Assembly: GCA_026874595.1 (NCBI GenBank)
Contig: CM049317.1
Span: 22,452,882 to 22,516,881, forward strand
Length of the DNA: 64,000 nt
Reading direction: 5' to 3'
Origin: Sipunculus nudus
Taxonomy: Eukaryota; Annelida; Sipuncula; Golfingiida; Sipunculidae
Shown: positions 11,314 through 25,440 of the stretch, one piece after another
Numbering within the stretch: position 1 is the stretch's first letter
How the letters are laid out: every line of letters begins with the position of its first letter
Position numbers and translations under genes: made by a program
Notes under the pieces: generated by a model
What the model was told of the DNA's origin: nothing
The model's database searches: none
What the model saw: the letters and a program-made list of their open reading frames with translations, nothing else

Positions 11314-14300
11314 ACAGTTAACTACGCTGACCTTAATATACACTGAGCAGTAGTGTTGCCTCTATGATGCATTGATCTTATAGTCATTTTTAAAATTCGA
11401 CAAGGCCAAATTATTTGGAGATGCCTTCATGAGCATGTTTTTAATTTTTTTACTATATTCATTGCAATAATGCTTGGTACTAAAACTATCTGAACTTCTG
11501 ACCATCATGTTGTATGCACACTGTAGGCAACATACCTTGCGTTGGTCCCATCGTGTATGGACAGGATTTCTAAATGTGTTGATAAATTTGTATGACACTC
11601 AGAATATGTTATAATTCATTGAAGTTTAGAAGTAAAAGTATAAACAATCTTGTAACAGAAACTTTTTTTTGTAACTATATGATGTATATCTGGATGTCCC
11701 CGTGGTTGTCCTTTCTGGGCGCTTTCTGGCAAGATCTTTTCTGGTGGATCTATCCAACAATACCTTTGAACTGTTTCCTCTTTCTCTTTGCAATCTCAGC
11801 GTTGTTTATCCAACTGGATATTTCATAAAATCAAATTAAGACTCTCTTTAGAGTATTTCACAACAAGTGAGAGTGAAATTTGACAAGTATACTCAAGGTT
11901 TTCTAAAGATATGGCTGATATCCGAGCAGTTAATATAATATATGAAAGAATCAACTAACCAGGTTTGACCTGAATACGTTTGTATAGATTACAAACATAG
12001 TCGACACTTGGTTTCTTCGTTATGACTTAAACTTTTACTAATTTTATTCTTTGAAGAAAATGCTGATAGATCACTTGAAAATGAAACTCCTGTTTGATCT
12101 CATGGGAATACTGCATGAACCTTGCATAATGAATCAAATTGTGAGTATATCAGATTTGCAATAATGACAGTATTATTTACGCTTATAAAGAACACTTTAG
12201 ATGAAGAGTTAATCTGTATACTTTACTACAGGCCATATAAACATTTTCAGCAGAAAACTCTCAACGGTCCTTAACTAACTGTGTATATACCTGATAATGC
12301 AACAGCATACGGAACACCGCAAATACTACTGTAGGTGTTTCGTGCTTGGGATAGGACTTTGCCAAAAACATCATTAGGCGCAACGTCGGGAGTAGCCAAT
12401 TAAGAGGTGTATGTTTATCACCAGGGTTTTTAACATGCTTGATTAGTGTCACCTTCAAACACCCAAAAGGCCAATTAAGATTATAAGGATTAAAGAAACT
12501 CGTTCTATTAAGACTGCACCTCTCATTGACAGAAAAAAATAATGGAGAGGTGATATAAAATAAGGGATATTATTGCGGTAAGATATGCCTTTTCAGAACA
12601 AAGGTAAAATAATAAAAACAGGATAAGATAATATGACAAGATAAAGGTTGACCGTGTGTTGGTTTTCTCTATTTAGGTTCCTGAGTGTGGTTTACTGTAC
12701 TTTTGCGACAGTTATGAATTTTCCTAGGTAAAGAAGACGTCAAGTGTTTGGAGGTAATGACGTTATACTTCACAGAAGAGGGAATTTTTGTTTCATTTAA
12801 CAGTAGATGTTAAGAGGTGTAGGTCGAGTAAAATAATTACACTTGAAGGCATGACCCAACACAACGTGCAATACCCGACCGGTACGCTGGTAAGTCTGGC
12901 GAGTCATAGGCGAGAAACGCCGTCAGTAGATAGGCATCTTATCGCATCAATACCATGGTAAACCTTACCTTAATTAGGCTATGACCAATACAAAGGATTG
13001 TGTGAGTTCATAAAACGAAGTGCAGATCTATCTTTATGTCAATTTTGTGTGGCGAACAAGTTGTCTATCTTGGAAAACGTGCTTCGACAAACCTGCAGGG
13101 GGATTATCAATATGCTGAGTTAACACGGAATTTCTCGCACATTTTAGGTTTTCAGAGAGTATACATACATGTCTAACAAACGATCTGGAATTATTCTAAG
13201 TGCGAGCGTGCCAGTAGATCATGAGGGGTTGCCAGAAATGAAGAAACAATTTGCATTATTAAAGAGAGCTTTATAGTTAGGCCCTCTATACAGGATGAAA
13301 AAGGCACCTGAGGCTAGTCGGAGACACTCTATACTCAGATGGCTGAAATGGAGTTAGTTATTTATAACACCAGTTGTAGAAAATGGCATACAGATAGCTA
13401 AACAAGTGAATGATTTAAGCAGTGGTTAAATACTGCATCCGTCCTACAAATCCTTCATTGAACGCTTTCTTAAGCATGATTTCATATAGTAGGCGCTTTG
13501 CTAATGATATTGTGACAAGAATGCTTAAACCACTTAGTCACAGGTTCATTTTGCACCTTGGAACGGGCCGCCATTTAACCACTGCAAAAAGAGTGTATAG
13601 AATAGTTTTATACCATTATTTCGATATCTACCAACTTTATCCATAGCAAAAGGTGACGATGTAAGTTTCGATTGGCACACAAACTCGGATTCACCCAAAA
13701 AGCCAACTAAGATCAACATTACCTGCATGAATTTGAAGGTGACCTTAATTCTGACACTTTCTTCAACGATCTTTTAACATTTCGAATAATATGTGTGATA
13801 TCATATGCTATTAATTCATTTGGCCGAACACCAAAGTGTCCGCGGCAAATAACTCTCGGCAAAGGGACTCACCTGATCTTATAGGTTCTTATGGTCAGTA
13901 TGTAAATTAACAGAGTCCGTGTATTTGTTTTCAATTACAAGACTATTTAACCTGAGATACGATCTTGCTGCAAAACAAGGAAAGGAAATAATTCAAGAAG
14001 AAACGCAGAAGAAACTCTTGATTTGTGGAGTTAAGCGGTACGGACACATGGTGGCGTGCTATGTTAAAGTTATGCGCCACTGATCGTGCCCGGTGTACGT
14101 TTATTTCCATTCGTTTATAAGGGTTAGCAAAAGGTCTCAGAACAAAATATAAGCAAGTTCCAATATTTTTAAAGAACACTGAATCGCATGTATTTTGTTA
14201 ATATGCCTGGTATGTGAACGGGTCCATTTGAACCATCACGAACATAGCAACAGTTTATCCCTGGGCAATGAAATGTTCTTAACTAGAACAGCACGAAAGT

Positions 14301-14610
14301 TTTATTCTTCTTATAATTACGCTACCTATGAACTGTGGAAAAGTGTTTATATATCCACTTCCATCAATACACTTACTTGCGCCATGTTGAGCATACAACA
14401 TATATGTATATACATTTGAAGAACTGAATAATCCCTTGAACTGCCTTTGTTTAATAATACTCAGTTACTCATATTTCACACAATTCAAACATGTGTTGTT
14501 AAGTGTTATTAAAATTTGTTTACGAAAGATAAGATGTAAGTACATAATATTTTGTTTGATTAAAAGTGGAGGTTTGCCAGCTGGCCCGCACCTGAGCACA
14601 CTCTGTAACT
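11314..14610. other. Gene-free stretch
   Basis: No supported gene. A hydrophobic, Trp-rich open frame at 11592-11828 follows the BIR-kinase locus and is more likely 3' flanking sequence than a gene. A GC-richer patch lies near 12870-12930. No repeats stood out by eye. Confidence 0.4.
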
Positions 14611-14611
14611 A

Positions 14612-14945
14612 TTTTACACTCTAAATCCCCTTGTGTTAAAATTAAGACAAACTTAAGTTCCTCAAACACAAATGATTGTGTATTTTATAAACAGCGTCAA
14701 CTTGTGTTAAAACAAGACAAGAGCTTGTGTCAAACCCAATATAAGACAAAATGGGGTTAAATTTAACACAGGTTGCTTGTGTTAAATGTAACATTCTTGT
14801 GTTAAATTCAGACAATATACTTGTTTTAAATGTAATACTTTTTGGTAGTAAATTAACACAATAAATTTGTGTCCAAGATAACACAATATTGCGTTATATT
14901 TAACACAAGTTACTTGTGTTAGGTTTGACACAAGGTTTAGTTTAT
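14612..14945. repeat. Foldback/tandem repeat of CTTGTGTTAAA units
   Basis: About ten copies of CTTGTGTTAAA and its complement TTTAACACAAG alternate in both orientations over 330 bases, so the block can fold into many short hairpins. Open frames in it follow the repeat. It is probably a foldback MITE or the internal array of a DNA element; no target duplication was identified. Confidence 0.7.
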
Positions 14946-16560
14946 GATAGGACACTTTTTTATCTACCATATATAACCATGCATAAAAGAATCAGCAGCA
15001 CTCAAAGCAAAATAAAAACATTTGCATTCAAAAGATTTTATTGCCTTTTATAGAAGTACAACTAGAATGTTACAGGCCTTGATTTCCTGAAACGTATATC
15101 AATAGAGACATTTTTAAATTCTGGATGACTGTTTATGAAATCTAGTGAGGTGCTGATATTTATATACATAATAAACGAATCTGAGTTTTGAACATAAGAA
15201 ATTCAGTGTATAAAATATCACAGTGTTCCATAGCTGTACCTGTTTCGTTCTGTATAAGCATTTGAAATTCGGCACAGGTTCCGGAGATGCGCTCCTCTAG
15301 GACAAGTTTGTTTTAATTATGCCTATCACGCTGCATAAATAATAGTTTTCCCTAAAAGGTGCCCCTATTTCTTTTGTGCATTGAGGTCCACAGCGCCTGT
15401 CACTTTTTTTCAGGAGGCGCCTTTATGGGTTTCTACATTTGGAGCTCACTGGTCACAGGTTAGTTTACAGGTCCACTCTATTCCTCGCTGTTTCCCCTTC
15501 TTACCTAAACATGAAGTAAAGCTTTTTAATTCAAAACAAAGAACACATGACTCCACTTTCAGTGCGAGGAATTTTCAGTCGGATTTAACCAAACAACAGG
15601 ACCGCCGTTTGACTTTTATGTTTTTTACAGGTATGTTGATTTCTATTCATTCATAAATATATTTCAGTTATAACCATGATTTTAATAGTTCATTCAATTT
15701 ATGGGTTGTTTGATAAAAAAAAATGTTCAAAGCTCTACAACTTAAACACAGTTCTAGGAGGGGTTTATATGCACACATGCATTTTTTTTATCTCTAGGTC
15801 CTTTGAATCATAAAAATGTATTACCAGCACATCTTAAAACTGATAGGGATTCAAATACAAGGAATAAGAACCTAACTAGCTCCATCAGAATTTTCTTATC
15901 AGTCTTCGGTTCAAGTCTAAACTTTTGATGAATAATCACTGTCACGCTTCAGTGACCAGGTTTCACCTGGCGACTGGCAGAACAAATGTATACGAATGGG
16001 CGACTTCTATATGGGTACAAAGCATTCTATTTTTGTCATAATGGTAAACAAGTAAAACATATTTTATTGGTTCTGATTACCTTAAAAATATAATGGATTC
16101 TTCGAACGGCTTAACGCTAATCCTCCGGAAATTTTCTGAAACTCCGAATATACCATTTTTCATTAATTTTACTTAAGACGAAGCAATGAAACAAGGTTGG
16201 AATTATTTCTTTACCAGAGCCATGCACCAAAAGACATATATACCCCCACCATGTAGGAGCACCGAAAGTGTCCGATCAACTGATGGCAATCAACATAGTT
16301 CAGGATAAGTATTAAATACTGCAGGAGTCTATTCGACTGTGCCTGTCTTTCCACATGTTAACTATAAGTTGTATTTTCGCTTACGAAAGATTAAACGTCA
16401 TATATATGTTTGTAATCATACCCAAGACCTCCATCAACTGACAGCTAGAAACATCGATTTTCGTAATGTGTTTTGAGCCTCAATATTAACAAATTGTCTT
16501 TCATAAATTTTTACTTTCCTATTTACAGTTATATAATTTCTTCAATTATGTTCACAGTAT
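14946..16560. other. Gene-free stretch
   Basis: No supported gene or repeat seen; plain AT-rich sequence. A 91-codon open frame at 15381-15656 has no recognised motif. Confidence 0.4.
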
Positions 16561-16566
16561 AGATGG

Positions 16567-16567
<1 letters not shown>

Positions 16568-16619
<52 letters not shown>

Positions 16620-16800
16620 CTTTCTTTGATTCCTTAAATAGCATTCTTTTTTTATAATTTTTAGGGCAAGGGGATTTCTTGAGAATCCTAGCACAAGTGA
16701 TCTTTATATCATTAAAAACAGTCCCTTAATATTTTCAGTCCCAACCAGCTCATTATAAACTATTTATCTTATAGAACGGTGGATTTTCCGAGGGTGCAAC

Positions 16801-16832
<32 letters not shown>
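16568..16832. repeat. Two (AT)n microsatellites
   Basis: Pure AT runs at about 16568-16614 and 16801-16832, separated by 190 bases of ordinary sequence. Confidence 0.9.
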
Positions 16833-16837
<5 letters not shown>

Positions 16838-16951
16838 TGTATTGTATGCATCCAGATAGTTAAGTCCTCATGGGATCTGGTGTGAAAGGAATGTCTTATT
16901 TGATATATAACTACCTCAAATTCTCAACTACCCTCCCTTCGATGTAACCTC

Positions 16952-18782
16952 CTAGTCCTGGGTCCACATCTCACATGATCCTTTCCATTTTCCAGAGACT
17001 TTGTCTTTTACAGCTACAAATAACACCCTGTAAACAAGAAAACGTATATTTATTCCTATAATTCGTATACGATTCATTCTGAGAAAATTGTGGCGCCTAA
17101 TTTTTGATACTTTCTTTAGTCTCTGATGTCGAAAAATACACAGCCATCCTAATAACAATCGTTGGTATTTTACTGATTATTTAATGTCATGATTTATACT
17201 CCTGACTTGAATATCTATGCCTACATATAATTCATACATTTCTCAGAATCATATATTTATTTTATATTCTTATTTTCGTTTAACTTATAAACGAAACAGC
17301 ATAATTAGTAATATGTCCTTTACCAATCATTGGACCAACATTATGTTAAACATCTACATAGAAAGTGTTGTGCGAAATGTGAATTTGCTCTATGAAGTCC
17401 TGCAGGCCATGTAATGTGCAACACTTTTCCTTTGAGTAAGTGTTACTTAATCCAAAGGTAATAATCATGCTATATTATTTTTTTGCTGCAAGCAGCCAGG
17501 ATCTTTCATTTATAGATTCTGTTGTTCAAATATGTCGTCTGAGTACTTTGGCATTTACTCACCTCCCACTCTGTTTGATCTCGTTATTTTCTCCATACAG
17601 TCTGTAGTCGGCATGATAGACACCCACATCGCCATATACTACGGCTTCGATATTAATGTGCTCGGGTGCGGAGACCCCCTTGTCTGCCATCTCTTGCACC
17701 AGTGTCATAACTTCGTCTGTGATAAGAGACATCATAAACTCTTGAAAATGTGTCACTCTAGATGTAAAATAATTTAATTACTACCCGTCAAGTTTAAATA
17801 AATCCTCCCAATACTACGCCCTATACAAACCATTAACTGATGTCAGTTTGAAAGTTTGAAATGCAGGTGCTTGTAAATTGCTTTTAGTGCATCACACATA
17901 TACACTCTACATCATATACGTCGGTTCATATACAGGAAACGTCGGTATCCTTATTTGTGCCGGGAAATGTCATGTCGGAGTTGGAATCGAGGGCTGTCGG
18001 TTTGTTAAGGCTAATTTACATGGGTTACGTTCGTTTTTTTTAACAAAATACTGTGGGATTGCTAGGTTTTATATATATATCATACTGGACCAATGACAAT
18101 TTTTGACATTTTTGGAAGCGGATAAACGTAGAATATGCCAAAATGTAATTTATTTTTATTGTAGATCTCTGTACCCTCGAATAGAGTTCTACTACCCAAA
18201 GCAGGATCTCATGTTAAATGTTTACTGCCCCTAGCCTTAAGAAGAAATACAAGAAAAAACCTACTATACCAAATGAAGTCAAATATAATTTCAGTATAGT
18301 GTCAGAGGGCCTTTACGGACGTTACTAGAGCAGGGCAAAAGTTACCAAATGTATTACCGATCCCTCTTCGCAAAGGCCCTTTCGGCGGTATTGCTTTGAA
18401 GTCTTCGTTGAAATGCCCACGGAAGGCTTCCATATCTCTTCTTTTGAAAGCATTCAAAGCTGACTGAATCAACCCTTTGACCTCTTCGGCCTTGCCTGTG
18501 AAGCCAAATATAGACATATATCACTTCTATATAAATAGTCAATATGCTCAATATGTGTTTTGTGCTGATTTGTATCAACATATCTTCAAACACGTAATCT
18601 ATATGTAAAATGTTACAGACTGACTTTTGTCAGTAAATGATTAATAATAAAACCACGTTGGTATTATTAATCCACTGTGGTCGTGTTCATATATATAATT
18701 ATGTAAACACCTATGCCCTGATTCTTTTTTTTGCTTATAGGTTTTCAGGTAAACATGGATTATTCAGATACATACCTGTCAT
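16952..18782 (-). CDS. SnoaL/NTF2-like small protein 1 (four exons)
   Basis: Minus-strand exons: 18776-18782 (ATG plus 4 bases), 18358-18495 (138 bp), 17563-17716 (154 bp), 16952-17027 ending in TAG. Phases 1, 1 and 2 fit at every junction, giving 124 residues. Exon 2 encodes the N-terminal helices (EEVKGLIQSALNAFKRRDME, then AIPPKGP); exon 3 encodes the sheet with YGDVGVYHADYRLYGE; exon 4 encodes the strand VAVKDKVSGKWK and ends EMWTQD. The layout of helix pair, central strand with a small-residue-Val-Tyr-His motif and Gly-x-Trp strand is that of the SnoaL-like/DUF4440 branch of NTF2-like folds. Members of this fold bind small ligands or act as isomerases; the substrate here is unknown. No signal peptide, so probably cytosolic. 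Exon lengths 138 and 154 are identical in the paralogue at 38607-40138. Confidence 0.8.
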
Positions 18783-21700
18783 ACTTTGTTAAAGGAAGCG
18801 CAGGATTTACTGGATGGCGGCCAAGCTAATACAAACTTAAATTAACAGTGGAAAATAAATGCCGCTACTACAACCTGTCGCTGTGTACATATAGTGCTGT
18901 GTACACTGCTTGTAGTTATCTAGATCATACTACTGTGTACGGTATGCGAATGTAATTAGTGCCAGAGCTGATTATTTTGCATGCGTTAAAAAATGATATC
19001 TTGGTATGACAGCTGTGAACTGCAATGATTAAATCTGTCAAAATCTTGATTTATTGAAAGTAAGGGAAAAAAAGAAAACAAGGGCATGACTTTTGCGGCA
19101 ATGCGTTTTCCTGATAGGTTTTATATACTGGCAATGATTCTGCACATAATTATAATCATGACGTGTATTGTTTGTTTAACACTTGAATAGAACATTGTGC
19201 ATATTGAAAAGAGGAAAATGAACTTTTATTGTATTGACCTTAAGACATGAATTCTTCCGAAATTATAAGTTTTTACTTTTGTAATGATTACATGCCAAAA
19301 TGACAATAAATTTGAAAATATCCATAAACAATAAATTATTGCGCTGGTCAAGTCGCTCAAAACTATTATCTTTACATATTATCCTAAACTAAACAAACAT
19401 AAACTGGTCAAGTATTGTTATAAATGTATAACATACAAGTTTAAATACAAGAAAGATACATCTAAATCAATAATTCAATCCCAATGTCGAATCATCTGGA
19501 CGTGTGTATATAACTGCCATCATCAATAAGTACGAGGTTGCCCAACTGAAATCAAGAATCTGACAAAAAATGAAAGGCAGTTTCGTGGTACAGTTTGCAA
19601 TATTTCTTTGAATTGCCTGTTTAAGTACTAGCAATTACCAATAGGGGACCCGTTGTATGCGGGTCGTATAAGTGGAACAAACTGAACGAATTCATACCTG
19701 TTTGGGCAGCGATATTGGGAAGGCAGCATTATTCTGAAATCTCATCTAGTATTTACTGGCAATTGTGGTTGCTCGTGATCAATTTTAATATATAAATATG
19801 CTTCAGAAAACCGAACCGTCATGAAGGCATGTTTAGAATACCACGTGTTACCTTTTCCAACCATCAGAGTAAAGAGCCTGAGGACATTGTTTGGAGCAAT
19901 TAGGCGTATAAATGAGTGTTTGGATGGACACAATATACAATCATTCCCGCCGGTAAAGATAGTTTCTCGTGCACCTTTGATACCCCTTCAACTCTGGCAG
20001 GTGTCTATTTGTTGTCAGAGTGTATTTACACTCGCCCAGTCGGTCAGAGGAAACGGGTTACACTTTAGTTCTATGACCTGACTGTTTATTTCTTATGTAA
20101 GAATTAAACAATGAATCATTTAGTAAAACAATTATTCATTGCAAGAGGCAAACTGGACAGCTCGTGTGTGTGAGTTGACAAAATATTCTCCTCGTTGAAA
20201 GTTGTGTGTGGTGCTCACCACTGACTCGTACTTTTTAATGATAGAAACTGAAGGATTTTATACTGTTTGCAAGAGCAAATCGACATTTTTTAAGCCATGG
20301 CACAATTTAAATACTGACATTAATTTGAACCGATTTACAGTATTTCTTTAACAAATTCGGTGTGTGCATGATCGGTGTGTGTTTAAATATGTGTGCATAA
20401 CCTGATGGCGGAATATCAAATCTTTATAGGGTAACAGTATTCTGGTCTTTTTAGACTTTTGATGGCTAATAAATGTGTCGTAGCAAACCAGTAGAGGACC
20501 AGTGGTTCGATGTCAGTGATAAGACTTTGCTTTGCTGCTACAAAATAGTTGTTTGTTTACACTAGAATTCTGCAAGTTAGGTCCCTGCGTCGCCAATTAA
20601 TCGCCAAGTCATGCCTGTATATTCTCACGACACAGTCACAATTGTATCCGCAAACTAGTTTAATGAGTTATTAGTATATTTCTGTTTGCTATTTAATGTA
20701 AATATACTTCCTAGGAAGAATGGGTAAGTTGTTTTATCCCTGGATTATCATTTTGGTCACTCTCCTTGAACATTTAATCAATACTTTCTTGATTAAAACA
20801 TCGGGTAAGTTGATTGTGTATTTGATCAATTAAGTCCGACTTTCGTTGCATAATATATTTTATTTTATTACATATTTTATTAAATATTTTATAAGATATT
20901 TTATTATATATTAAATCACATCAGAGAATATTCCAAACACTAAGTATTCATCACAATGTGGTTTAAATTCACTTACGCTAGCAATGCTAATATAAGTAGT
21001 AATTTGGGCTGGGCGCTATTTTGTGGTTCGTCGTTATCCATAAAGGAACAGTTCCGAGAATGGGTAAACCGGCTAGTCTGTGAAGATTTTTCGATTAAGT
21101 GTTGCATTTAGGTTTGTGAACAATATCTAAAAAATATGGTGTTCTGCTGCCTAACCCTAGGAATTTGGTTACAATTGGCCAAGAACGCGTGCGGGAGTGT
21201 AACACGTTGACAAAGAGAGACCGTATACAATCTGAGGTATTGTGATTTGATATATTGCTCGTTATAATCTGCATTTTGTGTCAATGGGGGTTACAGCCTG
21301 GGACTGCGTCAGATTGATACCGGGAACTGACGAAACAAATCCATGTAACAAAACGTCTTATTGCTTAGTAACTAAGCTATTATTTTGTTGGTGTTAGGAC
21401 TCTCTCTTCGGGGATAATACGCAAATGCTCTTAACTTTAATGTCCAAAAGAGCTCATTGTCCCTGTTCATTGTTATCTGTTTATACTTATTATATATCAG
21501 TATATATCACCTTAACTGATTGCTGGTTAAGCTGGCAGAGCCAGACTGGTCCCACATTAAAACATTATGTTTTTGAATAAATATAAAATTGGTTTCTGTT
21601 ACGTTTGATTACATTACATTAACCATCCAATGACATTTTATATTTTTTAAACGTGTATCATTTGGGAAAGTTCTTACGACAATGAACACTTAGTTTTGCC

Positions 21701-21900
21701 TATAAATTGGTTATTCCTTAATATTCCTTCTAACTTTAGAGTTTCGACATACTGTCATTTTTACCCTTTGTTACAAATAGACATAATGACCAGAAAAAAA
21801 ATATCTACTAACCTCCGCACATGAACCTTTATTGTAACGCATATTTAATAAAATCGGTGACAGTTGTTTTTTTTGGAGTTTGTATCCAAGATATCATATT
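18783..21900. other. Gene-free stretch upstream of SnoaL-like gene 1
   Basis: No supported gene. The promoter of the gene at 16952-18782 should lie in the first few hundred bases, but no clear TATA box was picked out. A TTTTATTA-rich tract lies at about 20850-20910. Confidence 0.4.
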
Positions 21901-21904
21901 TTCT

Positions 21905-22205
21905 TCTTAAAGAATTTCAGACATGCAATATTCGCTTCACAATACAATCAGTTGAGTATAAATCTGCAATTGGTGACTATATATCCAGCCTAGACAACAA
22001 TAGCTATGATTTGTAACACATTTAGCAGCATGTTTTGCCCAAGGAAATGCAACCAATGCCACAAGAGTGTTATGAAGAGGAGCTTGAGTTCGTCTAATTT
22101 CAACTTGAGCTGCATCCTCGTTAATATGCGAGCGTTAGTATGTTATAATGCATTTCTTAATTTATTCATCTTGGATTCAGTAAACGTAGATTAATATTTT
22201 TTGTG
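21905..22205. repeat. Segmental duplicate D, copy 1
   Basis: About 300 bases beginning near CAGACATGCAATATTCGCTTC match 31096-31390 in the same orientation with perhaps 80% identity by eye. A short open frame here is not conserved in the second copy, so the segment is treated as noncoding. Confidence 0.65.
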
Positions 22206-24190
22206 TTTGTTTGTGAAAAATTTCATGTTCATTAAGAAACCATCCATGTATAAAAAAATGTGTAGGTGGTTTGGAATATACATATGATATCATTGCTATT
22301 TTAACAGAATTAGAATATTTTAGTTATAAAAATTAGTTCCATTAGAAATTACAGAAGTAATAATACTTCTCTACTTATGTAAGATTTTTATACTGCTGTG
22401 TCACACAATAAGCTTACTGGTTTAAATGCCCAAATTGTTGGGTATTTGCAATATTAAATTTACATAATTATTGTTTCTTTCGAACCAGTTTTAAACGACG
22501 GTTATTATGATATGTCACAAAGATCCCGAATTCAAATGTATGTCAGTATATGCGACTCGTAATACAGTAGCTCCTTTTTGGCAGGTCAAAAAGAAGTAAA
22601 GATTGTAAGTTGCTGGTAAATATTGTGGTCTTTTGCCACGAGAAGCATAATCTTGGGATGGAAAGCTCAAAAGGAAAGTATTTACATGCCAGGCATGCTA
22701 TATAAAAAAGAAGTATAATGGTCTCAACTCATAATTAAATGGTATCTGCCAATATTTCTTTGTAATACTCAAGGATACAAGCAGACATATGCTTGTCTCA
22801 GGCGATCAGTGGGGTATAACACGGACAAAGCACGCAGGCCATCTTTTCGCCTTACCTCGCAACGTTACAAAAAAAAAAAAATGTTAAAAGCTTCCAGCCC
22901 TATGTTTTCTTTAATGTGTCTTCTACCGGATCGGGAAATGTCACACATGCGTAGGATCGGAACTTTTGTCACGCGGTATTGTTATAAAAAACAGACACAC
23001 TTTCAAACATATTTCTTTACAGGTAAAATATGTCTGTTAAAATAATAAAACTAAGCATTAATCTCATGCGGAATCATAAAATGGTATACTTCACGACATA
23101 GCATGTACAGCAGTTAGAAAGCGTTATATACTGTTTTAATAGCTGACAGATTAAAGGTGAAATCAAAACCCCGTACAAATTAAATTGACACCAATGTTGG
23201 ATATATGCCACCTGTAATTCGTCATTAGGGAAATATTTAAGTCAACCGACATCTGTGTTTATGTGAACATTGCAATAATTTTACGGTCCACCATGGATAA
23301 TTTTAATACACATTAACTTTTATTTTTGCCATAGGTCTGTCTGTGATCTTATGATTACAACCTCCAAAACCTTCGTCGAAGGCCATTAATATTTGTGGCA
23401 CACTTAGACATCTCGTAATTATTATCATAATTCTCCTATTGGCAAAGAAATGTGCAATTTATGGCTATCAATATTAAGTTTTCGTGCTAATCTTTTGCCC
23501 ACAGCATAACCCCTGTGTACGACAGATAAACATTTTGTATTCATACCTTGATATATCAGCTGGATATGTCTGCAGACTTTATCTTACGATTAAGAGAATA
23601 TATCGAGCGCATGACTTGATATCTAGTTTAATTTTTTCTAATATTTTGCCATTCAGATTCTCCCGCTCATAACATATTTCTCGTGTTAACGATGATATCT
23701 CTTTAAGGAATGCAACATATAACAGATGGTATCCTATTTTCCAACAAAATACTAGTATGTGAAACAGAAGGTGTTCCATTGCTTCGATGGACCTTCCCTT
23801 TTCTCACGGCATATTTGTCTATCGTGCACAAAATATGATGATTGGACGTCCAATGTTTTAGTTTCGATGAAATCATGGAAAGACCTGAATATTGCACACA
23901 ACTAACGGAATCACCCTTAAGAAGAAAATAAATATTCCCTCATCTCACAGCTGATTATTTAACTCATTCCTTGGCTCATGAATTATATCGACTTGGCCAG
24001 CTGATTGTTTAAAGTAAATTTATGATTTTGTTTGAAGGTTACGGGACGTGAGTTTTTGACACTTCCAATACGACGGAGCAAGTTACATACAAGGTAATCT
24101 GTAATATAATTTTTACTTTATTTTATCTCAAACTTTAAGTTCAAGTAAGATAAGCTTATTTCTACATAAAACTCAAATGCCTTGGATTGA
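22206..24190. other. Gene-free stretch absent from the duplicate
   Basis: No supported gene. In the related segment near 31.39 kb the flanking homologies lie almost next to each other, so these 2 kb are an insertion here or a deletion there. Confidence 0.4.
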
Positions 24191-24194
24191 CTGC

Positions 24195-25440
24195 GAATTT
24201 GCTTCAAATGTTAAAAATACTTAAGGGAATACAAGAGTCAAATAACAGATTGCTTTGTTTGGGTATGATGTTTTCATATATTTAACGGTTACGTTAATAT
24301 TTGCTCATGTATGTATCGCCTCAGCATGAGACATGTTATCAGATAAACTTGGTTATTTGCTGGTCGAACTTTGCTAAACAAAATTACCATGATTTACATG
24401 TTAATCGACAGTCAAGGATTTTTAAAAAATATTTTTTCGTGAGAAAAAAACTACCTTTTTCCACTCCTGTATAGTCCGGTAAATATTGCGTGATTTTAAC
24501 CATACACATATTCAGACCTCCCTATATAACGATATAAAAAATCATGACATGACACATGGGCAATAGAAGGAATAATATATCCTTTATTCTGCATCGTTCT
24601 GACGTATGTATTCTTTATTAGATTTGAAAACGAGGTTAATTTCTCTTTTCGTCTGAGGGAATAAAAAATCAGAGGCACAGGCCCCACATTAAAATAACAT
24701 AAAACTTTCTTTCTGCACGGTGCTTGATGCGGAATGATTTATTATTTTATATTTTAATTCACATGACACTTGCCCATATCACATGCATAATTATGCATAA
24801 CTGGCAGAAGCCTGAGAAGGATGTTAACGCTAAAAAAAATCAAACCAAAATTAGTTGATGAGGTATGATTTATTATTTCATGTCATATTCCAAGCATATT
24901 TCCTTGATGCACATCCGTTTTTTCAACTCCACTGGAGACAACAGAACATGATTGGCCTTAAGTTTTGACTTTAGTTTGTTTTCATCTCGAATCGATGTCA
25001 AAATATGTAAAGCCTCTTCTGGATCGATATCAACGATTGATTTCTGTGATATATTGATAAAATAATACAGCCCTAATACCCAATTTCATTCTGATAGACG
25101 GTCATTATACACATACAATCTGATTATTGGTAAATACAAAACTCGGTGTTGATTTGAAACATATTATGACATATATGTTCATTATTTGAAACCATAAGCA
25201 ACATTTAAGAGATTGCATGTTTAAGTAAGCCCTACATTTAATATACCACACATGAAAATACGATATCTATATATAGTCAGTAGAATTAGGCACCTTAAAC
25301 TGGTACAGTGGGAAATTCAAAAATTTTGACCTTTATTCCAAATATTGTGTGAAATCCTCCATAGGTCATATTGGGCTGTGATCTGCAGGATTGGGATGCC
25401 CCTGGAATTAATTTGAAGGTTTAACATTCAATAAGAAATA
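24195..25440. repeat. Segmental duplicate A
   Basis: This segment is collinear with 31440-32573 and, beyond the later insertion, with 37513-37760. Shared landmarks are CTCCTGTATAGTCCGG, AAAATCATGACATGACA, TTATTTCATGTCATATTCCAAGCATAT and the exon at 25317-25401. Scattered indels not divisible by three in the 24880-25050 part argue against coding there; the exon at 25317-25401 keeps its length exactly. Confidence 0.75.

Noticed and set aside
14612-14945. CRISPR-like array of short repeats
   Set aside because: Spacing is irregular, repeats occur in both orientations, and the DNA is eukaryotic.
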